Shown here: piece after piece, positions 6,989 to 15,949 of the stretch
Layout of the letters: each line of letters starts with the position of its first letter
Position numbering within the stretch: the stretch's first letter is position 1
Assembly: GCA_027577415.1 (NCBI GenBank)
Contig: JANBQS010000325.1
Location: forward strand, 1-21,023
Reading direction: 5' to 3'
DNA: 21,023 bases
Source: Coemansia sp. RSA 922
Lineage: Eukaryota > Kickxellomycota > Kickxellomycetes > Kickxellales > Kickxellaceae
Program-made: the position numbers and the translations under genes
The notes under the pieces: model-generated
Database searches by the model: none
Seen by the model: the letters and a program-made list of their open reading frames with translations, nothing else
Told to the model about the DNA's origin: nothing

Positions 6989-8135
6989 CTAGTCTTTGGC
7001 GTCAGCGATGCCTTGAGCCGTAATAGCAAACACGGCCTCAGACTCTGGTAGACAAGGCGAGTCGTAGATCTTACACACGCGCGTCTCGCCGCGTCCTTTG
7101 CGTAGAGACAAGCGAGTCGTCGAAGCGTGGGCAATGATGTTGCCGCCAATAGGCTTCTTGGGGTCAGCAGCAAACATCGCCATACCACCATCGACCTGAG
7201 CAACGACCTGGTTTGTTATGACCACGGCAATGCCAAACTCATCGGCAAGGCGCAGTAGCATGCGCAAGAAGCGTGCCAAATGCATCTGGCGCGCCGATAG
7301 CTCACCACGGCCAGAGTAATCTGTACGGTAGAGCGAAGTGGCGCTGTCAACAACCAAGAGACTGAAGCGAGACTCAGTCATCAGATGGCACGCTTGATTC
7401 AACAGTGCAGTCTGGTGGTCAGTGTTGAACGCCCGAGCGTAGGCAACATTTCCCAACACCTCCTCTGGGTTTAGACCGTACCTCTCGGCGATCTCCACCA
7501 AGCGCTCAGGGCGGAAAGTGCCCTCGGTGTCGATAAACAAACACTTGCCCATCGCGCCACCGCTGGCCTCATCGAGCTGGCACGTAACAGCCAGAGTGTG
7601 GCATATCTGACTCTTTCCTGTTCTAAACTCGCCAAAGAGCTCGGTAATAGACCCGGTTTCAATACCTTGGCCGCCAAGCAGCTTGTCGAGCTCGGTAGAA
7701 CCAGTAGTAATGTGCAATAGCTCCGAGCGTTTTAGGTGATATTCCGAAGCGGTGGTAAATCCCATGGGCACCAGCTTTGCGGCTTCACCGAGGATCTTGT
7801 CGACCTTTGTTTCGGCAAAGCCCTTGATGGTAAGCAACTGTTTGCGAGGCGTATAGGCAACAGACTCAACTGTATAGTAGCCTGCATCGATAAGCTTCTT
7901 GACATCGACAGCGCTGATACCAGATTGCTATCATCATCCAATAGAAAGCGAGACATGGTTCAAGAGAGCATACAGTGTTAGGCTTAGCAAGGTTGATGGA
8001 CAAAATATCGTATAGCATGTAGTGGATAAGATAAATAGGTACCTCTAGGTTCTGAATAGGTATTGGTCCACAGTCATCCTCTTCCTGCTGGACCTCGGCG
8101 GCCTCAGACTGCTGCTCGAATTCTTCAGCCTGCAT
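6989..8135 (-). CDS. RAD51: Rad51 recombinase, two exons
   Basis: 343 residues: exon 1 8135-8043 (31 codons), a 115-nt intron 8042-7928 (donor GTACCT, acceptor ATAG), exon 2 7927-6989. Rad51 forms nucleoprotein filaments on single-stranded DNA and carries out strand exchange in homologous recombination. Visible parts are: the acidic N-terminus; the helix-hairpin-helix DNA-binding domain spanning the splice junction ([19 protein letters not shown]); the FTTA polymerisation motif at 88-91; Walker [10 protein letters not shown] at about 130-138; Walker B LLVVD at about 221-225; loop 1 and loop 2 (QVVAQVDGG...PKKPIGGN); and the ending [24 protein letters not shown]. That ending and [10 protein letters not shown] are Rad51-type; Dmc1 differs there. 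The sequence [10 protein letters not shown] carries one residue more than the usual form just before Walker A. An unspliced reading would lack the N-terminal domain. Confidence 0.96.
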
Positions 8136-8555
8136 TACACTTTAGCAAATTCAAGTAAGGGTGAGTAGCGAATTGCAAAAAAAAAAAAGCAAGAACGTAA
8201 AGATAAAACAAAAAATTGCTTATAAAAGGTTGTAAAGTAAGATAATCAACAGACGTGAAAGCTGAAGAAGAGAAGAGAAGAGAAAGATGGGGGCAGACAG
8301 CTGGCGAGCGCAATAAATAGCAGGCGAAAAGTGGCTGCGCAAATCTTCGCTCAATTTTTTTCCTCGCGTTATTTCGTGTGGGGAGGACACTAGCGTTCAT
8401 CCAGTCCAGCTGTGATTGGCTAGCATGCATCAGGCTCTAGGCCATGACAGTTGGCTCCTTCGAGTTCTTTTCAAGATAGTTTATTTAGCTCAGTGCACAA
8501 GGAGCTCAAAAAGTTAAAAGAGTCTGGTAAGATATCACAAGAACGCATAGATTGC
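8136..8555. other. Spacer between RAD51 promoter and UMP1 3' end
   Basis: 420 nt with no gene. The left half is the RAD51 upstream region (an A12 run near 8180 and AGAGAAGAGAAGAGAAAG near 8270); the right end holds the UMP1 3' UTR. I looked for an exact ACGCGT cell-cycle box, which is common upstream of RAD51 in yeasts, and did not find one; the nearest is CTCGCGTT at about 8364. Confidence 0.6.
8480..8485 (-). terminator. Poly(A) signal AATAAA of UMP1
   Basis: AATAAA on the minus strand (TTTATT on the plus strand), 70 nt past the UMP1 stop codon, at a usual distance for the 3' UTR. Confidence 0.5.
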
Positions 8556-8978
8556 TTAGGCGTTCATCCGCTTAGCGAGCATTGCGTGCACATCAGGCAT
8601 ATCAACCTCAATATCCTCGTCATAAATGTCCTCCACGCCAAAGTCATCGTCCCGTCCCAGCAGAATGTCCAGCTGGACACGCGACGCACGAGCGTTCAAT
8701 GCGTACGGCGTCTGCTTGATAGCCTGTACCTCCATCATCGTCCGCAGCGGCGCGTGGAGTCCATATATCTTGCGCTGCATGTGCAACTTCATGCTCAACT
8801 GCGAGCTATTCCAATTGGCAAGCCGCGACTCTAGAGGGTGCGCCTTTGTCAGCTCGTTATCGATGCGGCTACGTGGGCCCTGGCCAATAACGCTCTGCAC
8901 GCCAAGATTGTAGCTCTCAGGGAGAACTGAAGCTACATTTGCGGTGTTTGTGTTTTCGAATTTGTAAGAGTTCGACAT
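8556..8978 (-). CDS. UMP1: Proteasome maturation factor Ump1/POMP
   Basis: 140 residues from the ATG at 8978. Ump1 is an assembly chaperone that binds half-proteasome intermediates, coordinates their pairing and becomes the first substrate degraded by the new 20S particle. Recognised from the family core: a basic segment, then AHPLESRLANWNSSQLSMKL, followed by RKIYGLHAPLRTMMEVQAI, equivalent to the conserved HPLE ... GL.APLK..ME block of fungal and animal proteins. After that come LDILLGRDDDFGVEDIY and an acidic tail. Length is normal for the family (about 140-150). The frame continues upstream to 9146, but that part crosses UTR and is hydrophobic spacer, so Met 8978 is chosen. It diverges from the Nudix gene. 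Confidence 0.9.
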   Translation of the reverse strand: MSNSYKFENTNTANVASVLPESYNLGVQSVIGQGPRSRIDNELTKAHPLESRLANWNSSQLSMKLHMQRKIYGLHAPLRTMMEVQAIKQTPYALNARASRVQLDILLGRDDDFGVEDIYDEDIEVDMPDVHAMLAKRMNA

Positions 8979-9189
8979 TTCAGTAATAAAGCAAGGGCAG
9001 ATTGAGCAAAGCAGACAAATAAAAAATATAGGACACAGAATGCTTAAATGAATGAGATGGGCGTGAAGGTGAAAATCGATTTGCCGCAAAAACGAATACG
9101 TAATACGCACCTCGTTGATTAATTTGGAACGCCCTCGATCACGCACCTTGATCTTCTTTGTGTCTTCGCTCTATAAATTTTTCGTGAAA
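8979..9189. promoter_or_regulatory. Divergent promoter region UMP1 / Nudix gene
   Basis: 211 bp between opposite start codons. On the minus strand, TGCGGCAAA (9080-9088) keeps the GGCAAA core of the yeast proteasome element GGTGGCAAA with two mismatches, about 100 bp upstream of UMP1. On the plus strand CTATAAA lies about 20 bp before the Nudix ATG. Confidence 0.4.
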
Positions 9190-9627
9190 ATGCTCTATGA
9201 CGCAGATACCGTCATGTTTTCGGCCGGTGCGGTGGTATTCGATGAAGCCAACGGGCAAGTACTCACCATCATCGACAGGCGCAAGACCACGCCCGACGTC
9301 TACTTTCCAAAGGGTCGAATAGAGGCAGGCGAAACGATGGAGGAGGCTGCGCGTCGAGAGGTAGAAGAAGAGACCGGCGTAGTGTGCCGTCTGTGGCCAA
9401 AGATGATGGGCATGGAGGTCAGGGAGAGCCCGGCAATTGGCAAGACCAAAGTGATCTACTGGTACGCGGCCAGCTTTATCAGCACATTCCCACAGTGGCT
9501 AGAGGACCACGAGCAGTTCACCACCAACTGGGTCAACATAGACGAGGCTCCCAATGTGCTGAGCCACGAACAAGACAAGCAACTGTTGAACATTTGCTGT
9601 GCTTATTTTGAAAAGCGAGAGGCATGA
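9190..9627 (+). CDS. Nudix hydrolase, diphosphoinositol/dinucleotide polyphosphate type
   Basis: 145 residues from ATG 9190; an in-frame TTG upstream is not used. The complete Nudix box G-x5-E-x7-REU-x-EE-x-GU is present at residues 42-64 (GRIEAGE ... REVEEETGV), giving the Mg2+-binding glutamates. It is preceded by the SAGAVVFD strand and VYFPKG, and followed by the WYAASF strand. Short length and the FPKGRIEAGE form resemble Aps1/DIPP enzymes, which hydrolyse diphosphoinositol polyphosphates and diadenosine polyphosphates; the exact substrate cannot be fixed from sequence. It lies 156 nt before PRP22 on the same strand. Confidence 0.88.
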   Translation: MLYDADTVMFSAGAVVFDEANGQVLTIIDRRKTTPDVYFPKGRIEAGETMEEAARREVEEETGVVCRLWPKMMGMEVRESPAIGKTKVIYWYAASFISTFPQWLEDHEQFTTNWVNIDEAPNVLSHEQDKQLLNICCAYFEKREA

Positions 9628-9682
9628 TCACTAGGCAGGCCCACAACTATCTTTAACAGACTAGGGTGGCTAAATTTTAAGC

Positions 9683-9688
9683 AATAAA
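9683..9688 (+). terminator. Poly(A) signal AATAAA of the Nudix gene
   Basis: AATAAA 55 nt after the Nudix stop and 95 nt before the PRP22 start, which marks the boundary between two tandem transcription units. Confidence 0.5.
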
Positions 9689-9783
9689 AAATGACATTTG
9701 TCCTTACAGTTTGTAGCTTTCATATTCTACATTACTTTCTTTCATATTTTAAGCAACGCACGCTTTTTTTGTCTTTGCCCAAT

Positions 9784-12700
9784 ATGAGCCAGGACAACGA
9801 ATTGCATCGGCTAGAGTATCTGTCGCTGGTGGCAAAGGTGACAACTGAGTTGTCGAACCACATTGGCATTTCAGACAAGGACGTCGCCGAATACATTATC
9901 CACTTGCATGAGGCCAGCAAGGGACTCGCCGACTTTAAGCAAAAGCTAGACCAGGATGACTGCGGGTTCTCCGATGCGTTTGTCCAGACGCTGCACCGAC
10001 TTATATCCACGATGAAGCCGAAAAAGCGAAACGAGCAAGCATCGACGAGCAATGCACAGTCCGCTGCCGAGAAGGCCTCCCTGTTTCCTGGGCTGTCGCT
10101 TCCCAATAAGCTTGAAAGCGAAGACGCTCAGGGATCCTCTGCTGGTCGCATTCTGGCCAACGACATTGACAATAACATCGACTCGCTTGTTAGCAATTCC
10201 AGAGAGGATGCCAATGAGCGCGGTAGACATCGCAGCAGGTCGCCGACCCGCCGTCACCATCGCCGCGAGTCTAGCGCCGACTACAACAGACAATCAGACA
10301 GCAGGCAAGCAGGCAGGCGCAGACATGATAGCCGTAGTCGAAGCCGCAGCCGGAGTCCGAGCAGAAGGCAATCGAGGTGGGACCAATCAAGAACAAGTGA
10401 CCGCCCGAGCGGATCGAGCAGCTACCGAGACCAGCGATCACGAGACTACGACAACCGGGACAGAGCAGATTCGGCGATGGATGATGCGCCAGTGCTATAC
10501 AAAATCTACCAAGGCCGAGTCAGCAACCTCAAGGACTTTGGCGCCTTTGTATCGCTGGACGGCGTCAAGGGTCGCACTGAAGGTATGGTGCATGTTTCGG
10601 CGATTCAGCGGAATGCTCGCGTAGGTAATCCGCGCGAGGTGCTAGAAAGAGGACAGAGTGTGAAGGTCAAAGTTGTGTCTATTGTCGGCAGCAAGCTGGG
10701 ACTGTCCATGAAGGATGTGGATCAGGGTACTGGCGCTGACTTGACTCCGCACTTGTTCCCTGGCATGCCGGCTGAGCCACAAGAGGGCGTTAGGCCTCAG
10801 AACGGCGAGAGCTCCCGATCATCCGCCCGCCAGCCAGCAGCAGCAGTCTCTGGGAGCAACGCTATACGACTTGGGCCAACAAAGGACGAAACGGCCAATG
10901 GAAGCACTAGCGCGAATGGCAAGGGAAAGGGCGTTAGTAGCTCGATCAAACGACTCACTTCGCCCGAAAAGTGGGAAATCAAGCAGCTTATTGCGTCGGG
11001 TGCGCTGGACAGAGCTGACTACCCAGACTTGGACGAGGTTGACGAGGACGGAATGCCCGCCTTTGAAGACGACGAGGAGGATCTGGATATTGAGCTGCGC
11101 GAGGAAGAACCTGACTTTTTGCGTGGCCACACCTTGCACGCCTTGCAGCTAAGCCCAGTCAAGGTCGTCAAGGCTCCAGATGGCTCGCTCAACCGAGCTG
11201 CGCTTGCCGGAGTTGCCTTGGCGAAGGAGCGCAAGGAGTTGAAGCAGCAGCAGGCCGAGGCAGAATTGGACAACCTGCCCAAGGATCTTAACAGACCATG
11301 GGAGGACCCGATGCCAGCGCCAGGCGAGCGCAACTTTGCGCAAGATCTACGTGGAGTCGCGGCTGAGGTAGTCAGCAAGTCTCGCGGCGGAGATGTTCCC
11401 GAGTGGAAGCGCGCGGTGCAGGGCAAGACGGTCACGTACGGAAAAATCACCGACTTGTCTATCCAGGAACAGCGTAAAAGCTTGCCCGTGTACAAGCTGC
11501 GCGATTTGTTTGTCGAGGCTGTTGATAAGAACCAGTTCTTGATCGCGGTTGGCGATACGGGATCGGGCAAGACCACGCAGCTTACGCAGTATTTGTACGA
11601 GGAGGGATTTGCGCGTCGTGGACGTATTGGGTGCACGCAGCCGCGGCGAGTGGCTGCTACTAGCGTAGCCAAGCGTGTTGCCGAGGAGGTCGGGTGTCGC
11701 CTGGGCGCTGAAGTCGGGTACACAATTCGTTACGAGGACTGTACGTCGCCCGAGACCAAGATCAAGTACTGCACTGAGGGTATGCTTATTCGTGAGATTC
11801 TGCTAGACTCGGATCTGAAGCGGTACTCGGTCATCATGCTTGATGAGGCGCATGAACGTGGTGTCAACACGGATGTACTCTTTGGCCTGCTGAAGGAAAC
11901 GTGTCGCCGTCGGCCGGATCTTAAGGTTATTGTGACTTCGGCTACGCTGGATGCCGAAAAGTTCTCAAAGTACTTTAACAACTGCCCGATCTTCACCATC
12001 CCTGGACGCACATTCCCCGTAGAGGTGCTCTTTTCGCGCGAGCCCGAGACAGACTACTTGGATTCAGCGCTGATGGCTGTCATGCAAATCCACTTGACAG
12101 AGCCACCAGGCGATATTCTCTTGTTCTTGACGGGTCAAGAAGAGGTCGACACTGCGAGCGAGATCTTGTTTGAGCGCATGAAGGCGCTGGGCTCATCGGT
12201 GCCCGAGTTGATTATTCTTCCGATGTACTCGTCGCTGCCGTCCGAAATGCAGTCTCGTATTTTTGATCCTGCGCCACCTGGGTCGCGCAAGATCGTCATA
12301 TCGACGAATATTTCCGAGACTTCGGTAACGATTGACGGAATCTACTATGTGATTGACCCTGGCTTTGTCAAGCAAAACACCTATGACTCAAAGTCAGGCC
12401 TCGACCAGCTCATAGTGACGCCGATTTCTCAAGCGCAGGCAAAGCAGCGGTCGGGTCGTGCTGGACGCACTGGGCCGGGTAAGTGCTATCGATTGTATAC
12501 GGACTCTGCGTTTAACAACGAGATGCTGCCGAATAGCGTGCCAGAGATTCAGCGTGTGAATTTGGCCTCGACAGTGCTGCAGCTCAAGGCCATGGGCATC
12601 AACGACTTGATCGGCTTTGACTTTATGGACCCGCCGCCAGTGCAGATTCTCATTGCCGCGCTTGAGCTGTTACACTCGCTCGGGGCCCTGGACAACGAGG

Positions 12701-13479
12701 GCCTGCTTACGCGTATCGGTCGCAAGATGGCCGAGTTCCCTATGGCACCCGAGCTGGCCAAGGCGCTGCTTGCTAGTGTGGAGCTGGGTTGTAGCGAAGA
12801 ACTGCTGACGATAGCTGCTATGCTGTCATCCGAGGGCACAATCTTTTATCGGCCCAAGGAGAAGCAGGCTGCAGCAGACTCGAAAAAGGCCAAATTCCAC
12901 CAGCCCGAGGGCGACCACCTCACGCTATTGGCAGTATACAACTCGTGGAGTGCGGCAAAGTTTAGCAACACCTGGTGCTTTGACAACTATTTGCAGTACC
13001 GGCGTTTGCGCGCAGCGTCAGATATTCGCAAGCAGATGGTCGGTATCATGGACCGGTACAAGCAGGATATTGTCAGCTGCGGTGAGCGCAACTTTGATCC
13101 AGTACGGCGCGCTTTGTGCGCTGGATTTTTCAGACACGCGGCTAAACGCGACCCGCAGGAAGGGTACAAGACGCTTATCGAGGGCACGCCTGTGTACATT
13201 CATCCGTCGAGCGCGCTGTTTAATAAGAACCCCGAATGGGTTATCTACCATCAGCTCGTCATGACGTCAAAGGAGTATATGCGTGAGGTAACTGTTGTCG
13301 AGGCCAAGTGGCTGGTGGAGGTTGCGCCAACGTTCTTCAAGGTAGCTGATGCGAACAAGATCTCGCGTCGTAAGCGCAATGAACGTTTGGAGCCGCTCTA
13401 CAACAAGTTTGAAAAGCCCAATGAGTGGCGTATCAGCCGTGTGCGCAAACCTCAAAAGGGCAAGCAGACATTTGGCTAG
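9784..13479 (+). CDS. PRP22: Prp22/DHX8 DEAH-box spliceosomal RNA helicase
   Basis: 1231 residues in a single exon from ATG 9784; the frame is open 31 codons further upstream but that part is Phe/Leu-rich UTR. Prp22 acts in the second step of splicing and releases spliced mRNA from the spliceosome. Domains in order: N-terminal helical region (1-75); an Arg/Ser-rich segment with [12 protein letters not shown] (about 145-225); one S1 RNA-binding domain (about 239-310, [17 protein letters not shown]), which separates Prp22 from Prp2, Prp16 and Prp43; an acidic linker; then the helicase core. Motif [11 protein letters not shown] begins near 590, motif II DEAH is at 687-690, motif III SAT near 719, and motif [14 protein letters not shown] near 888. 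The ratchet (HA2) and OB-fold C-terminal domains follow to the end. Length matches human DHX8 (about 1220). All helicase motifs are intact. Confidence 0.97.
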   Translation: MSQDNELHRLEYLSLVAKVTTELSNHIGISDKDVAEYIIHLHEASKGLADFKQKLDQDDCGFSDAFVQTLHRLISTMKPKKRNEQASTSNAQSAAEKASLFPGLSLPNKLESEDAQGSSAGRILANDIDNNIDSLVSNSREDANERGRHRSRSPTRRHHRRESSADYNRQSDSRQAGRRRHDSRSRSRSRSPSRRQSRWDQSRTSDRPSGSSSYRDQRSRDYDNRDRADSAMDDAPVLYKIYQGRVSNLKDFGAFVSLDGVKGRTEGMVHVSAIQRNARVGNPREVLERGQSVKVKVVSIVGSKLGLSMKDVDQGTGADLTPHLFPGMPAEPQEGVRPQNGESSRSSARQPAAAVSGSNAIRLGPTKDETANGSTSANGKGKGVSSSIKRLTSPEKWEIKQLIASGALDRADYPDLDEVDEDGMPAFEDDEEDLDIELREEEPDFLRGHTLHALQLSPVKVVKAPDGSLNRAALAGVALAKERKELKQQQAEAELDNLPKDLNRPWEDPMPAPGERNFAQDLRGVAAEVVSKSRGGDVPEWKRAVQGKTVTYGKITDLSIQEQRKSLPVYKLRDLFVEAVDKNQFLIAVGDTGSGKTTQLTQYLYEEGFARRGRIGCTQPRRVAATSVAKRVAEEVGCRLGAEVGYTIRYEDCTSPETKIKYCTEGMLIREILLDSDLKRYSVIMLDEAHERGVNTDVLFGLLKETCRRRPDLKVIVTSATLDAEKFSKYFNNCPIFTIPGRTFPVEVLFSREPETDYLDSALMAVMQIHLTEPPGDILLFLTGQEEVDTASEILFERMKALGSSVPELIILPMYSSLPSEMQSRIFDPAPPGSRKIVISTNISETSVTIDGIYYVIDPGFVKQNTYDSKSGLDQLIVTPISQAQAKQRSGRAGRTGPGKCYRLYTDSAFNNEMLPNSVPEIQRVNLASTVLQLKAMGINDLIGFDFMDPPPVQILIAALELLHSLGALDNEGLLTRIGRKMAEFPMAPELAKALLASVELGCSEELLTIAAMLSSEGTIFYRPKEKQAAADSKKAKFHQPEGDHLTLLAVYNSWSAAKFSNTWCFDNYLQYRRLRAASDIRKQMVGIMDRYKQDIVSCGERNFDPVRRALCAGFFRHAAKRDPQEGYKTLIEGTPVYIHPSSALFNKNPEWVIYHQLVMTSKEYMREVTVVEAKWLVEVAPTFFKVADANKISRRKRNERLEPLYNKFEKPNEWRISRVRKPQKGKQTFG

Positions 13480-13893
13480 TATGCGTTTGTGCTGTTATCG
13501 ATTGACGATTGTGCTTCAAAATACATCTGATTAGCGATCCATCTCAATGTCAGGTACTCCCAGAGATCGATCTCTGGTGCTATCATTTCAGAATGGCTTG
13601 ATGCTTTCTCCCTCCCTCTCCCCTATTCCTGCTGCTAATGGGCGGCGCTTTGACATGTAGCCGTTGATTGGGATCATGTGCGTTGCAGTAATGTCATCAA
13701 TTAGAAAAGGAAGAAAAAAAATGTCCCTGTAGAAACGCATGTTCCTCAGCTTCAACTTTAAATTCAACTATTTATTTATTCGTCAAAAAAAGAAGCTGAA
13801 TTCGCGATAATAACGGGTGTGGACGTGTATTTTTATTTTTGGATTTTCGTTTGACCTCGTTCTAACAACATAGCATAGATAAGCTCTATTACT
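13480..13893. other. Intergenic region PRP22 to CBM48 gene
   Basis: 414 nt without a gene. It begins with the PRP22 3' UTR and ends with the promoter of the CBM48 gene, which has A-rich (13708-13722, 13785-13794) and T-rich (13830-13850) runs. Nothing else is recognised. Confidence 0.6.
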
Positions 13894-14760
13894 ATGGCGG
13901 GCAGTCGACTAGTCGAGACGACTATTGTGTGGGCAGATGGGGCGGCAGAGAGCGTGGCGATTCGTGGGACGTTTAGCAGGGATAATGAGCAGTGGTGGAC
14001 ACAGTCTATTCCTTTGCGGCGAGAAGGCAGCAGCTACAAGGTAGTTCTGGCGTTGGAGCCTGGTCGATACGAGTTCAAATACGTAGTTAACGGTAGAGAT
14101 TGGCAAGTCAACTCAACGTACCAGATCGTGGACGATGGACATGGTAATGCAAATAATGTGATTGTCGTCGCTCCGCCAGCTGCAAACTTCAAGACACAAA
14201 ATGAGCACGCGGATACAGCACTGTCGATAGACGCAATGGAGCCAGGTGATATGCAAAATGTAAGTTGCAAAAAACTAATTCTTTTTTATTTGTTCTGACA
14301 TGTATGGCTTGGCAATAGAGGCTTGTACAATAGACAATTAAGGACCCGGGTGTCCAGCTGTCTATTTTGAGACCCTTTTTTTTTATCTGCGAGCGAGTCT
14401 GAAGCCTCTGACATGTGGCCTGGCATAGGGGAGGCGGACAGTACTAAAAATGAACTTGCAGATATTTGCACTTTATGCACATTTGTGTAGACGTATGACT
14501 CCGAATACACCCGGCTACTTGCCACGAGGTCTGGCGGACAAAAGTCGGTGGCGGGATACTCGGCCATTCAGAGCTCTGTTCACGACGATGAAGACCGCTC
14601 GTCGCATACTGCTGGTGGCGAGGAAGGGAACCTTGCTGCGGAAAGCGGAAGTGATGACGACATCCGTCGGACCTGGAGCGTAAGACGTTTTATTGTTGGA
14701 ACATTGGTATTGCTCTTATTCGGGTTGTTGGGGGCAGCCAGCGCGATGTGGTACGATTAG
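13894..14760 (+). CDS. Tail-anchored CBM48 (AMPK-beta-type glycogen-binding) protein
   Basis: Exon 1 13894-14259 (122 codons) and exon 2 14491-14760 join in phase 0 to give 211 residues. Residues 5-92 form a CBM48/AMPK1_CBM module: VAIRGTFSRDNEQWWTQSIPL, LEPGRYEFKYVVNG, DWQVN and GNANNVIVV. The tryptophans (34/35, 70) and the NN pair near 87-88 match the carbohydrate-contacting positions of AMPK beta. Next is a 90-residue polar, acidic linker (DDED, GEEG, SGSDDD) and a single hydrophobic segment at about 189-208 (IVGTLVLLLFGLLGAA) flanked by Arg on its N side, with only WYD after it. This is tail-anchor architecture, with the CBM facing the cytosol. It lacks the AMPK-beta C-terminal interaction domain, so it is not a kinase subunit. 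A role tethering glycogen to a membrane is inference by analogy with STBD1. Another acceptor at 14461 would remove the anchor. Confidence 0.72.
14260..14490 (+). other. Intron of CBM48 gene with two candidate acceptors
   Basis: Donor GTAAGT at 14260. A near-perfect branch site TACTAAA lies at 14442-14448. The first AG after it is TTGCAG ending at 14461; the next suitable one is TGTGTAG ending at 14490. Only the second keeps the membrane-anchor frame. The first gives a different 73-residue basic tail ending at TAA 14681-14683. Confidence 0.6.
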
Positions 14761-15949
14761 CGCATGGAAGAGAACATGCGAGAAAAAAATATACTTTGGT
14801 TTCAACTTTTTTTTTTTGCAGACTATATGCTCAGATATGGATTATCGCAAGTGTAAAGCCAGTCAAGGAATAGGGGGGAATGTAGAAAGCCACTTGGAAT
14901 ATGCTGCGCACTATTGCTCTTGCATTATTTTTTTTTTGAGCAAAAAGACTCGCCCAAAGGCGCCTATTCTTTATAGAGAGGAATAGCGTGTGAACAGAAG
15001 AGGGGGCGGATAAAGTGAGCTGTCGCTTTCTAGAGCAAATGTCTGCATTGCGATGAGCAGGTTTAGAAAGTCAAGAGTGCCAGATATGCATCCCACATGA
15101 CCACCTGAGGTACATGGAGTTGCGTGGTAGGGGGAGTTTTTAAGCATGGCCTTTCGTGAAGAGTGCGAATATGGAAACGGGCAGATCGCAGTCATCAGCA
15201 GAGGCGCAATAAGTGGCCCTTTAAAAGCAATGGCGTCTGAGCGCACACTATTGTGTGCTTTTCGCATTCCGCAATACCTGCCATGCTTGTGCAATAGGAT
15301 CCAAAATAATTTTTGTGGATGCACTTGCTGCCGACAATCAGGCGGGACAGAACTTGCTTCTGCCGGGTAGGAGTTGTAAATTTTTTACTGGTGACGAGGA
15401 AAAAAAAAAATATCCTGCTCAGTGGCACTACTGGTGGTTGTTTATGCAAAATGTTTGTTTCGGCATTAAGGAACCACCCCCTCCTGGCAATAGATACCCC
15501 CCTCTGAGCGGCTTCTCCCCCGGGGGCACAGCTTGGGGTAGGATTCCCAAACAAAGCACATCCTCGATATTTTGTTGCCTGAGCGTCAGCAATCGTCAAA
15601 AAGACTACCAGCCAAAAAGGAGCTTGCACATCCAGCCACTTCCGACAGAAAACTTGCTGCGATTCTGCATCAAGGAACATGCAGTCGCCGCTATATATCA
15701 CAACAAAGCCTCCTTGCTCGAATCGACGCTTGTTGCTACTCTTCTTCTGTTGTTTAATTTTTTTAAAGCGCACACTTTAGCGTACTAGCTGTTATCGTAA
15801 TATTTGCCTTCTCTTCTCTTTAATAAGTCTTTTTTGTGTTTTTACTCTCCCTAAAAATCCACACACACATCTTTAGTGTATCAACAGCCAAAAAAAACAC
15901 ACACATATACCTTTTTTTTTAATACTTTTTTTACTCCCTCCCTTGTGCC
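14761..15949. other. 1.19 kb intergenic region, no supportable gene
   Basis: Contains long open frames on both strands between about 15195 and 15788 (192 codons minus, 177 codons plus), but both are rich in homopolymer-coded Lys or Phe runs and show no domain, so neither is called. CCCCCGGGGG at 15517-15526 is a perfect palindrome among other C and G runs (15497-15502, 15535-15538), and GCACAC/GTGTGC form a small hairpin at 15243-15258. The last 170 nt are a strong C/T- and CA-rich stretch just before the next ATG, typical of a fungal promoter/5' UTR. Confidence 0.5.

Noticed and set aside
9946..10624. Frames on both strands across the RS region of PRP22
   Set aside because: Arg/Ser codon repeats open several frames; the PRP22 frame is continuous and conserved on both sides.
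15066..15072. GAAAGTC, resembling a conserved box of RNase P/MRP RNA
   Set aside because: A single 7-mer without the other conserved boxes in order; chance is more likely.
15375..15384. Sm-site-like AATTTTTTA as part of a spliceosomal snRNA
   Set aside because: No U1, U2, U4 or U5 signature sequence is found around it.
15195..15773. 192-codon frame on the minus strand as a gene
   Set aside because: Lys and Phe runs derive from homopolymers, no domain is visible, and an equally long frame lies on the other strand. Kept only as a region to check.
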